Shown here piece by piece: positions 20,560 to 31,265 of a stretch of 64,000 nt of DNA. The notes under the pieces were generated by a model. The model was not told where the DNA came from, searched no databases, and saw only the letters and a list, made by a program, of their open reading frames with translations. Numbering within the stretch: the stretch's first letter is position 1; each line of letters opens with the position of its first letter. Made by a program: the position numbers and the translations under genes. Source of the stretch: Spinellus fusiger (Eukaryota; Mucoromycota; Mucoromycetes; Mucorales; Phycomycetaceae). The stretch spans positions 1 to 64,000 of the forward strand of contig JALLLS010000038.1 in assembly GCA_025094145.1 (NCBI GenBank). The letters run 5' to 3'.

Positions 20560-21500
20560 GCACTGCCCACAACTTGTATCAGAAGATATCAAAAGAAAAT
20601 AATGGAAGAATAAAAGATAATAGAAGATCTTGGAGTAGTATTTGACAATTTATTTCAGTTCTTGGTTAATGGGATATTTATACTAAAGAACTAAATGTTA
20701 AAATACAGAATGATTTCATAAGAAATCAATTCTAAAGAAAATGAATTAAGACAATTGCATTGTTACTAAATTATAGATGAATAACAACTTCAAATTAATA
20801 AGCTAAACTAGCATTGTTACAAGAATACATCATAACAGTGATTCTTTAGAAGAAAATGAAAAGGAAAAAGAAACTAAAATAGTGCCATTGAGATAAACTC
20901 ATAGTGACAAAGTTATTCACTGCAAAAGCAAATAAAATAGCATAAAGAAATACATCATAGAAAAGAGAAAACAAGTTTAGGTAGAAAACAGAATAGTATA
21001 AGAAAAAGAGTAAAGAAATGAAAAGGATTGTGGGACAAGAGCATTGATCTCTTTACCACATACAGAAAACATCAGAAACATATCAATTCCAAAAGAGGAA
21101 GAAAAGAAAAGATCAACACAAAAAAGAAAGAAAGAGAAACAGAACCAAAAAGGAAATAGTTGAGGAACAGAGAAATTTGTAAAGTCAATTCCCTAAACTA
21201 CACCTGGCAGTCACTGAGGCTGGCAACCTCACAACACCACATGTCAAGACTGTTGTTCCCTAATTTGGACAGAATAGTTCTAAGCCTGGAGGTATGTGCA
21301 CAGAGTGGAATAGCTAGTGGTTCTTGGTTTGGACTGAAGCCCATGTAGATCAAAGAAGAAGAATAAAAGAAAAGATAGAAGATAGTGTTTATTCATTGAA
21401 TTCAATTGATTATTTATACTGAATTCTACAGTGTACAATTGCATATACATGTCTTGGCTTAACATGTTCTCTTCACAGTGAACATGTTAAGCCAAGACAA
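20560..21500 (-). repeat. L9 inverted repeat, left arm
   Basis: Its reverse complement aligns with 21795-22304 plus 23916-24066 (the right arm split by a Tc1-like element), with shared words such as TTGATCTA, TCTGTCCAAATT, TGTGTTGATCTT and GCTATTTTA. The arms are clearly diverged. Both contain a TATA-like AGTATAAATAA block in the same relative place, so they look like two LTR-type units in opposite directions. It contains no gene. Confidence 0.6.
21450..21499. repeat. Perfect 19-bp palindrome with 12-nt loop
   Basis: TGTCTTGGCTTAACATGTT at 21450-21468 is followed by a 12-nt spacer and its exact reverse complement at 21481-21499. It lies at the inner edge of the L9 left arm. Confidence 0.9.
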
Positions 21501-22406
21501 TATATTGCATTAGCATTTATCTTATTAATTATATTATATTATCTGTGTGTATCCACACAGGATAATGTGTCTTCCCTTTTTGGAAGACATGTGCAGCCAA
21601 TAGTATTACTCTATTTGATAGCACAGTGTCTAGCACAGACAAGACTGTTGCCACTATACTAAATCTTATGATTCCACTGGCCAACACACTTTTCCTTATT
21701 GGACTCACACAGATTACTTCTTTTGGGTTTATTAAATAATCAAACAAACAGTATGTCTTGGATGAAGTCACACTCACCCTGAGTAGACTGAAGACAAGAC
21801 ATACTTAGTCAATTGTATCATATGTAAATTAGTATAAATAAGCAACTATTTTGAATGAATAAAAAGCATCTTCTATCCTCTCTTTACCTATTCTTCTTTG
21901 ATCTATGTGGGTTTCAGTCCAGACCATGTTATCCTCAGTTTCCTCTTATTGCTGTCTCTACTTTTGGGCTTAGTATTATCCTGTCCAAATTGGTAACTGA
22001 CAAGACTGACATGGTATGCATGGGATTTGGCAGCCTCAGCCAACAAGAAGCTGGAACAGGCTGTGTTTCTTTTTTGTTTGGTCCTAAACCATGACGTGTG
22101 TTGCAGCTCTCCTCTGTCTGGCAAAGACAGAATTGCTAAGTTTCTCCTTATTCCCCAGTTTCTTTTTCTTTCCTTTTGTGTTGATCTTCTCTTTTCTTCC
22201 TCTTTTGGAAATCAATATGTTTCTGACGTTTTCTGTACCTGGTAAAGAGATCAATGCTCTTGTCCCACAATCTTTCTTCTTTCTTTACTCTTTTTCTTAT
22301 ACTACAGTGTCAAACAAAAAAATATTTTCTGACCTCTATTTTGGTTAAAAAACTTCTTATTTTTTACACATTCCTCATTTCTTTTTTTTCCACTACATTA
22401 TCTGAT

Positions 22407-23635
22407 ATGTCTAACACCACTGAACAAACCACCAAGCCTTTTGGAACAAGAAAGAAGAATATCAACAACTTTACTCATGAACAATGAGTTTACAAGGCTA
22501 CTGTAAATGACACCAGACAAACAGAAATTGCAGCCATGTTTGGTATCAGTAAACCCACTGTCAGCCTTATTGTGAAGAAGTATAGGGAAACTGACTGTTT
22601 CAAAGCAGGGAAGAGCTCTGGGTGCAAGCCTATTCTGATGAAGAGAAACAAGAGAGAGTTTGTATTCAAGATAAAAAGAGATTCATTTCAGACAATAGAT
22701 CAACTTTTCAAGCAGATGACCACCAAAGTGTGCATGAGCACTTTTAGAGAAATGATAAAGAGGATTGGCCTTTCTTCTTTCAGGGCTGTTAAGAAACCAT
22801 CTCTCAGCATTAGACACAAGAAGTCAAGGCTTACTTGGACTAGGACCTACCTTCATTGGATAGATAAAGACTGGAAGACAGTCATCTGGTCCAATGAATC
22901 AAAGTTCAAGCTAATGAGCAACAACAGCTGTACCAGAATAGTGCATAGGAGGGAGGGGCTACTCCCAAATAATGTCAAACCAACAATGAAGTTTAGTGGT
23001 GGTGAGGTGATGGTGTGGGGTTTCTTTTCTGGTGAAGGTGTTGGTAGATTTACTGTGGTGATGGGGTTGTTAAATCCCAAGAAAGAATACAGACTTAAGA
23101 ACAAGATACTTTTATTAAAACAATTTTAACATGTCTATTTATACTAAATAGACAGTTGAGTATATTATTAAGAATTATCTATTACTGTTTTAGGATGCTT
23201 GATAATAATGGCCTGTACAGTAGACTTTAATATGCAGTGTCTTAACTATGAATTATGCTGTAGAAAGGAGACAACTTAATAATTGGTCTGTGACTGCTAC
23301 TGTTGTTTTCATGATTACAACAGGGGTCCATCAATAGTGCCAAATACACCAGTATTTTATAGAAGACCTATTACTCCAAACTGACTAGTCTTTTGGAACT
23401 GAATCCAGTGGTAGGCTATGTTCTTCAATAGGACAATGACAATTGCCATACTAGTAAGGAAACCAGGAAATGGAAGGATGAGAGAGGCATAGTCATGATG
23501 GAAGGGTGGCCCTCTCAAAGCCCTGACCTGAGCCCAATTGAGCATCTTTGGGAAGAGTTGGATAGAGCAGTTTGGAAGAGGATGACCCCAGCAAGCACCC
23601 TCCAAGATTTGAAGGCTCTCCTGGTCCAGGAATGA
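22407..23635 (+). pseudogene. Tc1-like transposase (M3), inactivated
   Basis: Starts ATGTCTAACACCAC, the cleanest start among the copies. Order: helix-turn-helix region, WSNESKF (catalytic Asp to Asn), GLLPNNVKPTMKF, VWGFFSGEGVG, then after the solo LTR the LQ-stop-DNDNCHTS motif, where the second Asp is retained, and PNLSPIEHLWEEL-like Glu region. An early TGA near 22485, a stop before the second Asp and the LTR insertion inactivate it. Confidence 0.87.
23068..23322 (+). repeat. Solo LTR, 255 bp, inside Tc1-like transposase
   Basis: TGTTAAATCCC to GATTACAACA, flanked by the 5-bp duplication GGGGT (23063-23067 and 23323-23327). Joining the flanks restores the transposase sequence. A fragment of the same LTR is at 9255-9443 and a reverse fragment at 37866-37930. 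Confidence 0.95.
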
Positions 23636-24071
23636 GACAAGATCCCCAAGGAGGTTACCAACAGACTCATTTCCAGCATGCATTGGAGATGTAGGGCTGT
23701 GATAGAAGCTAAGGGTGGAAACACAAAATATTAAAGGTTTCCACCTAATAAACTTGTATATAATATCCTGTTGACCTTCTTTATACTTCATCCAATTTTC
23801 AAGTCTCTACTGTCTGTGTTTAATGTGTATGTTTATTAAAAAAAATAAGTATTTCCTAATACAAGAATCTTATAAGAAAAGAAAAGAAATTATAGTGTTT
23901 ATACCAGACACTGTATTCTATTTTCTACCTAAACTTGTCTTCTCTTCTCTATGATGTATTTCTTTATACTATTTTAGTTGCTTTTGCAGTGGATAACTTT
24001 ATTACTAAAAGTTAATCTCAATAGCACTAATTTAGTTTCTTTTTCTTTTTCTCCTGAAGAATCATTGTTAT

Positions 24072-24253
24072 TGTTGGAAAAAGGGGATGAAGAACATACC
24101 CCCCTGAATCCCATAAGACTTGTTATCATGAAAATTAATCAATGTAGCTTAGAAGAAAAGTATATAAGCCTGTTTAATTCATAGCAGAAGCAATTTGAGA
24201 AATATATCTATTACATTCCTAAACCACTTCTTTTGCCTTTGGGTTTGTTAACA
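24072..24253 (+). repeat. 5' LTR of the Gypsy-like element
   Basis: TGTTGGAAAAAGG to TTTGTTAACA, 182 bp. Contains a TATA-like TATATAAGCC near 24162. Matches the 3' LTR at 29213-29396 and the reverse copy at 48189-48368. Confidence 0.88.
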
Positions 24254-24287
24254 CTTATTTCTCCTTTACAAAATACCTGACAATACC

Positions 24288-25116
24288 ACCCCTACTATTG
24301 CCAGCACCACAAAAGCTGAAGGCCTGGTCCAAATGGATATCTCCTCTGCCCAGAATCTCTTTGAGAAGAAGACTCCCACCTTTACAGGTACAATTGAGTC
24401 CATGGACATTGAGACATGGAAGGGAAAGATGGCCCAGTGAGAAAAGATCCTTTTGAACAGATTGGATCCCTACATCAAGGTTATCCTCCTCCAAACCAAG
24501 TTGGCAGGCCCAGCTGCTTCCCTGACAGACGTTTACACCTGTGACACTCCAGAGGAACTCTACCTGTTGCTAGGAACTGTCTTCCCTGTTCATGCACACA
24601 GAACCAAGACTCTGGTGAAGCTAGACAAAGGTGACTATTTTGCAGGATATACAGCTATCACCTGTGTACAAGAGGCCCAGAGAACCTACCATCTCTTGAC
24701 AACTTCAGATGCCACTGCCCATACCATAGCCACAGGACTGTACAGGACATTCCCTCAAGTATAGAACTTCACAGGAAAGTCCCCAAGTCTGATGACAAAG
24801 GCAAAATTTGAAAAGATACTGGTCAGTTTCTAAGAGTTTGCTGAGACCACTCCCCCTGTGGCAAAGACCCCTTACCCCCCAACAGAGGGAGCCCTGAGGC
24901 AACAAAACCTTACCCCTGAGAGCCACCATCATGTACAACAAGCCCCCACTCTTACCACCATAGGCCACACCAAAATAGAAGACCTAGGGAGGGCTGCTCT
25001 GGTTACCAGGACCTGAAGAGACATCTGGAGGCTCAGAGCAAACAAATAGAGGTCCAAGAGAAGCAAATAAAGGCACTACTAGTACAACTCAACAAGGGCT
25101 CTTTAGGAAAAGTCTA
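24288..25116 (+). pseudogene. Gag of the Gypsy-like element
   Basis: A Gag-like frame with MDIETWKGKMAQ, then a stop (TGA at 24438-24440) and KILLNRLDPYIKVILLQTK. Further stops occur at 24762-24764, in EFAETTPPVAKTP and beyond. At the first stop the related copy near 47450 has TGG, so TGA is a G-to-A change. I see no CCHC zinc knuckle. The tail EVQEKQIKALL looks like a coiled coil. Capsid function is inferred from position only. Confidence 0.7.
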
Positions 25117-28100
25117 AATGGCATTTATAACCCCTCACCTCTAGTCATAGGATCTCTTATGTTGAATAAAAACATACCAAACACTAGTTGGAGTAAACAC
25201 CACAAAAATATGAGGGACAAACCCACACACTGGGTTACTCTTCCAGATGCAGAAATAGGTAGAAAGAGTGTAAAAGTGGCCACAGACCAAGGGGCAGCAG
25301 CAAATTTAGTCACTAAGGAGACTGCTGACAGACTGGGCCTAAGCATAAGAACAGAATCACCTCCAAAGCTCCAATCCTTGTGGAATGCAGACACAAATAC
25401 CACCTATGGACAAGCCAATGCTAAAGTCAGAGGGAATGGCTGTCTAGGCAGATGGATAAGCTTAGTGGTGGTGGACTTTGAGACAGAGTGGGACCTTCTC
25501 TTAGGATCCAAGACATTGGAAGCTATAGGCTACCTACTGAAGAGCTCTGCTGTGGAAAGAAAATATGCAATGCAACCTACTATTGAGATAACAGAAGAAA
25601 GGGATGCACATGCCCCTGAAGAACCAGAAAAAACACTTGTTATCCAGAGAAAGATGCAAGTCTCAGTGAGGTTACCAAGAGAATACTTCCTTCCTATGAA
25701 GGAATCAGAATCCCACAAGTATGACAATATGTACCCAAGTGTATCCAGAGAAAACATCTCTGAGAATTAACAACACACTGTGACAAGAAGACAGAAGAAG
25801 CCCTACTACCCCACAAAGCAGCCCTGAGGAAGTATTCAAGTGGATGTCCTCCACCTGCAGCATATGCCCCCATTGTACCACCTATGGTAAAAGAAGCAAG
25901 CCTGCTCTTTGTAGTACAACATACACTTGGAGGAGCTGCCTATAAGTCCAGGGAGGAATTTGTGAAGAAGAGAATTGAGTATGGAATTGATGAACCAGGA
26001 ACTGATCATGCCCAAGTACCAATATTCTCAGTAGAGAAGTCTGGGACAAGTGATTGTCAAGTGCTCTTTGATGACAGCTCCAATAGTACAGCTAACATGC
26101 AGAAAGTTGGACTGCAACTCCCCATACCTATGGAACGTGCCCTATTTGTCAGAGATGCCAAAATACTTACCTCACTTGACCTGGCATTTTTCTTCACTGC
26201 TATTTGTCTGGACAAAAATGTCAGAGACTACTGATCATTTGATGATAACAGTGTAGGAAAGCTAAGGACCAAGCTCCTGGTGCAAGGAAACTCAGAGTCT
26301 CCAGCAATTGCCCAAGCATTTCTACAACACGTCCTATCTAAAGCAAATGGGATCCAAAAGAACCTTCTTATATATATCAACAACATCTACTTGAAATCCA
26401 CCACTGGGAATACCAAAGATCACATCAAAGACATTAATGAGATGGCACAATGTCTAGCAGATGCAAACTTGCTTATAAACATGAAGAAGAGTATATTCTT
26501 TGGAAAGAATGAAGTGGCAGTGCTTGGAAGAGAGTGGAGCAAGGGTGGATATTGGACAGTACCAAATCACAGTATAAAACACTTGTTGTCCTTGGAAATG
26601 CCCAAAACAGTGAAGGACATACAGAGAATGTGTGGAGGCATCAATACCATCAGCAAACATCTGTCCTGGTCATAATCAATACTACTGCCATTTTATGAGA
26701 TGATTGGCAAGAAAACACATCTGAGCAAAGAAGACAAAGAATCACTTGGGACTAACTGGAAAGCCCTCATGTATGCACTCACCAACATAAAACACCTTGT
26801 CATTCCTGATACAAGTGCTCCTTTAACACTATGCATTAATGCCACTGAATCAGGAATTGGAGCAGTCCTCCTTACACATCCCACAAACAACCAAGAAGAT
26901 GTAGTGCCTGTGGCCTACTACTCCAAAGCCTTTGATGGGGCACAAGGAAGCAGACACCCTGGATGGTGTGAAGCATATGGTATGGTGGCAGCCGTGAACC
27001 ACTTCTACCCTTACCTCAATGGATGTGTGAACCTAGTCATTGAGACTGATGCTACTACAGGACTAGGACTATTCACTCATAAGACAAGACACTGCAAAGA
27101 CAATCTCTATAGGTTCAGAGCCAAATTAAGTAGCCTTGGAGTACATCAGCACATGGTGGTACATCTCTCAGGAGAGACTCAATTGACAGCAGACTGGCTC
27201 TCATGGGTGCTGGACAGACCAAGAACCCCAAAGAAGAAAAAGACTGAGAATGAAGACGTGATAGCAGTGATTGGTGCCTTTGGAGTGGATAGGCCAATAC
27301 TGCTGGAAAATGAAGTGGATGAATAGGTGTCTTGGAATGATGAAGATGACAATGAAGAAGACTTGGACTATGATCCAGAAAATCACAATGATGCCAAAGA
27401 TACTGACAAAGAGAGTGACTTGGAAGATGAAGCAATGTCTGAAGGAGATCCTGAGGGAACAATGGCTTACCACGCCATGACATTAGACAACATTCAAGGT
27501 CTTTATGAGTTGGTGTTGGAAGTGCAAACAGATCCTGACATTGTCAGATGAATGGGGCTAGTGAAACAACAAGAAGACCTAGACAGACTGAACAAGGCAC
27601 ACACACCAGACATGAGGGAGGTAGAAGACATGCATGTCCATGAAGGAATACTACAACACTTGGTCCAAGTTCACAATACAGGATCCATGGGCATTTGGGT
27701 GCCAGTAGTCAGCAGAAGTATAGCAAGAAAAGGGATCAAAGACACTCAACAAAAGTTGGCCCACACAGGAATCACTAGAACCTTGTCCTATGCTGCAGAA
27801 AGGATATGGTGTGAAGGTCTACCAAACATCTCAGAAAAGGCTGTTAAATCATGCCACTCCTGTCAGTTGAGTGCTGTACAACAAAGATCTTATATGCCAA
27901 TGACTACTTCTGCCACCTCTGAAGCCTGGGAGCATGTCTACATTGACTTGTTGCACAATGGAGAGGATGAGGATCCAGAAATAAATGCCATGATAGCTGT
28001 AGGCCTGGCCAGTGGCTACTATGAAGTTTATCCTATTGCTGAAATGACTACTACAACAGTAGTAGATACCCTTGAACAAAATTGGTTCTCTCAGCATGGC

Positions 28101-28903
28101 CTTCCTACAAAACTTACCAGTGACAATGGCCATGAATTCATATCACATGAATTCACAGAATATCTTGAAAAGAAAATCATCCAACACATACACACCTCTC
28201 CTATACACCCTCAATCCAAACTGGCCAAAATAGCCATAAAACTATTTAAAGATAAACTCAGAAGGCAGAAGATTGAACAGCCTGATGTTGGAGGATGGAC
28301 ACACCACATACCCCACATAGTGGCTGCACATGCACACACCATATCAGCAGCCATAGGATGTACTCCATTTGAGCATTTCTATCCAAGAACACCAATTGAG
28401 CTTGGGCAGCCAGGTCTGACAAGACACCAAGAATATGAGTGTGGTGTTGGGGCCCTAGAAAAAAGGTTGGCAGAAGCAATGGCTCAACAAAGAGATATTT
28501 CTAAGAGAAAAGCTCTGGAAAGGGCAAACAATAACATAAGACCTAGATGGTTTGAGCCTGGAGAATGGGTCTTGGGGAAGATTTTACCAAAAGCCTCCAT
28601 CATGTCCAAGCAGTGGGAAAGAAGGTTGGGTCTTTCCAAGTGATAACTAGGCACTGTTCAGTATACTTGTTGTGGGACAGAGATGGTATACCTCTGGCAA
28701 AGAATTACCATGGAGACAGGCTGCTACCTTACTTCTGGGATGAAGGGGAAGAACCAGCACAGCTTGGAAGTCCCCCACGACCAGACCAAGAATATGAAGA
28801 AGAATCACAAGTCCCAGAAAACACAACACAAGAGGAGGACTTGTTAAAAACTCAAGAAAGAAGAGATGAGTATGAGGAAGAAGAGGAGGCTGAAGAATTC
28901 TAA
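25117..28903 (+). pseudogene. Pol polyprotein remnant (PR-RT-RNase H-IN)
   Basis: The protease segment (25159-25770) has VATDQGAAANLV where retropepsins have D-T/S-G. The RT (about 25860-26675) has KILTSLDLAFFF and QGNSESPAIAQAFLQHVL, but the catalytic Y-x-D-D box reads YINN. The RNase H (26700-27326) has INATESGIGAVL where an Asp is usual, plus AYYSKAFDG and ETDATTGLG. The integrase (27552-28643) has an H...CHSC zinc motif, YIDLL, SDNGHEF, and KLAKIAIKLF where the third catalytic residue Glu would lie. A frameshift near 28600 separates the GPY/F-like module (GSFQVITRHCSVYLL). In-frame stops are at about 26232, 26673, 27324 and 27549. The domain order is firm and the product is inactive. Confidence 0.82.
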
Positions 28904-29191
28904 GATGTTGTGGATGTTCAGGAAGAACCACAAGCCCAAGCAGAAGAAGAACAAGAAGTCTCACTAGTGGTTGGCCATTCTGACCATGAACATGACCAAG
29001 TTGAAAGTACAAGCATCTTGGGACAAAGTAGGTATGGTCAAAAAAGAAGAGCCACAGAAAAGTGGAAAGACTGGTGTGAACAAGAAAAAACACTGCCACC
29101 AGACAACCCTATAGTGCTAAGTCCACAACTAAGACCTTCAAGAAGACTTAGGATAAGCCAAGAAGATGGAGAGTACAATGAAGACCTTTAA
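28904..29191 (+). pseudogene. Acidic C-terminal tail of the Gypsy-like Pol
   Basis: Continues the integrase frame after a stop at 28901-28903: Glu-rich, then KRRATEKWKDWCEQEKTL and LRPSRRLRISQEDG. It ends just before the 3' LTR. No domain is recognised; it is probably the end of the integrase polyprotein. Confidence 0.5.
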
Positions 29192-29212
29192 CAAGGTACA
29201 AGCCTTGAAGTA

Positions 29213-29396
29213 TGTTGGGAGATAGGGGATGAAGAACATACACCCCTGAATCCCCATAAGACTTGTTGTTGTAAAAAGTAGTCAATGTAACTTAGAAGGA
29301 AAAGTATATAAGCCTGCTCAATTCATAGCAGAAGCAATTTGAGAAATATATCTATTACATTCATAAACCACACCTTTTGCCTTTGAGCTTTGTAAT
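29213..29396 (+). repeat. 3' LTR of the Gypsy-like element
   Basis: TGTTGGGAGATAGGGG to about TTTGTAATA. It matches the 5' LTR with scattered differences and a mutated terminus. Confidence 0.85.
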
Positions 29397-30474
29397 ACTA
29401 TGATGAATGCCAAATATAAAGTATAAAAAAATTTATCCAACTGTATCTACTTTATCTGAACTGTAAATAAAGAGACTAAGTAATGACAGGACTTTATCCA
29501 AAATTAGATGACATACATTAAGTAAATAATACAACTCTTTATGTACTACTCAATTGCAATCAATGCACTGAAGACTTCTTTTTTAGTACTAATAAGAATA
29601 CAAACACTTGTATTACTAGGCTGTGGCTTCTAAAGGTAAATCAACACACAGCCTTTATGTTATATGTCAGTAAAATGATCAGTGCTCTTCTATTAGACAT
29701 ATCTCTTTATAAACTATGAATACAATACTTATGAACTATGATAAGAAATTGTTGATTGCAGTTAATTGTTATTATAAAAACAATTTTATATCTCCTAAAA
29801 TAATAGTGATCAATATCTAAAATCTTGAGTACATATTCCATTCATATGATAAAAAGAGATTCAGTAGTATAGTGTACAGAACACATAATGACTGAATCCC
29901 AAAGATATTGCACAAAGATGTATGTCAAAACACAATAGACACATATTAGCAGTGAAATACAACATCTGTACACAGAAAATAAAATAATGTAAATATATAT
30001 ATGAAAAAAATAGTTAAGTGAAAATATAAAACAATGTAGTAGAAATATCTCCAATAGAATAATACTTAAGAAAAACCAGCTGATTCCAAACCAGCAACCC
30101 AATTGAATTGCAGAAAAAATATTATAAATGCTTTGCGAAGATATGTGTATTTTAATGAAAAATAAATTATTTAAAAATATATAGATTATTTTATATGCGT
30201 GTATATGTATATTTATTAATTTTAACATTAAATTATGTTTTAATTGAATTAATTTAACGTGTATAAACGAAAGACTTTACTCTCAATTTATTTATTTATA
30301 AAATATTTTTTGATAATATTTTTTTATGAGATTTTTTTTTGACAACCCAACTAAAAAAATTAGTATATATTCAAAAAAAAAATTAAAAACCACATTGTTT
30401 ATTTTATAAACTAATAAATATATTCATATTAAATACCATAATTATTACTGTGTATTGACTTCAATTATAGGTAC
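29397..30474. other. AT-rich intergenic stretch
   Basis: I see no gene, RNA or clear repeat end. Positions about 30130-30420 are extremely AT-rich with A and T runs. Confidence 0.5.
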
Positions 30475-30722
30475 AAGGAACCACTGGGATTATATAGGAT
30501 AATAGTGCTAGGTGTTGTACAAATTAGACAGAAGATAGTATGAATTAAGTCTAATAGCAGATATCAGAATGCAGATTTTATTGTGACAATTAGATGAGTA
30601 TACATTTTATTGTTTTTATGGTACTATCTAATTACTAAGTGAATTATGCTATATGAATAATAAAGGAGTATATGATCAGTGATAGGGAAGTGATCTAAAA
30701 TAAAGGTGTTTATATTGGGTCA
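30475..30722 (-). repeat. Degenerate LTR, same family as 7130-7450
   Basis: Shares GCTAGGTGTTGTACAAAT, AGCAGATATCAGAATGCAG and AATAAAGGAGT blocks with 7130-7450 and 37643-37865. Confidence 0.6.
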
Positions 30723-30727
30723 TCACA

Positions 30728-31066
30728 TGTTCTCAAGAGGTTAACCCTAGCAAGTACTTTCCAATATTTGAAAGCATTCCTGGTCTAGGAGTGGGACAAG
30801 ATTCCCAAGGAGGTTACCAACAACCTTATTGCCAGTATACATCAGAGAGGTTGGGCTATTATAGAGGCCAATGGTGGAAACACTAAATATTAAGGGTTTC
30901 CACCTAATAAATATGTATATATTATCCTGTTGACCTTCTTTATACTTCATCCAATTTTTATGTCTCTACTGTGTGTTTACTATGTTTTTATGACAAGTAA
31001 TTAGTATTTCCCTATAAAAGAATCATATTAGAAAATAAAAAGAATTATAGTGTTTACACCAAACAC
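30728..31066 (+). mobile_element. 3' end fragment of a Tc1-like element
   Basis: Matches the last third of M3 and M5 (TGGGACAAGAT, GGTGGAAACAC, CCTGTTGACCTTCTTTATAC) and ends near CCAAACACTACTA, a mutated terminal repeat. The transposase start and catalytic core are missing. Confidence 0.75.
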
Positions 31067-31265
31067 TACTATATACTATTTATTGTTTTCAATACACAAC
31101 ATCTAGTACTATTTTCCTACTTGATCTCATTGGTCTCTTACATTAATCCCCAAGAAAAATACAAGGAAAAATGTTGAAAGAAAATCAAGGTTAATAAAAG
31201 TAAAAGAGATGAGAACAACAGATGATATATTGCAAAAGCAAGAAATAAATAGTGAGACTAATATA

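Larger units (their letters stand above)
22305..23913 (+). mobile_element. Tc1-like DNA transposon, copy M3, with nested solo LTR
   Basis: Flanked by TA (22303-22304 and 23914-23915). The ends CAGTGTCAAAC and CCAGACACTG are short imperfect inverted repeats of a second subgroup. It includes a 255-bp solo LTR at 23068-23322. The uninterrupted target can be read in reverse near 21010. Confidence 0.92.
21795..24066 (+). repeat. L9 inverted repeat, right arm (interrupted by a Tc1-like element)
   Basis: Mirror partner of 20560-21500. It is interrupted at 22305-23913 by Tc1-like copy M3 and ends where the 24072 LTR begins. Contains the TATA-like block TTAGTATAAATAAGC near 21830. Short open frames here are not supported as genes. 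Confidence 0.6.
24072..29396 (+). mobile_element. Gypsy-like LTR retrotransposon, full length but decayed
   Basis: A 5.3-kb element with LTRs at 24072-24253 and 29213-29396. Internal order is gag, protease, reverse transcriptase, RNase H, integrase and a GPY/F-like tail, i.e. Ty3/Gypsy order. The LTRs have diverged noticeably and the target duplication is no longer exact (GTTAT against about ACTAT). Stops, frameshifts and lost catalytic residues occur in every domain. A partial second copy is at 47425-48188 and a reverse solo LTR at 48189-48368. Confidence 0.88.

Noticed and set aside
21160..22490. Short frames within the L9 arms (for example 21855-22094, 22091-22348)
   Set aside because: They differ between the two arms, are hydrophobic by composition (T-rich), and show no conserved protein.
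28647..29099. 150-aa minus-strand frame opposite the Gypsy-like integrase tail
   Set aside because: Antisense of Glu-rich coding DNA, giving Leu/Phe/Val-rich nonsense.
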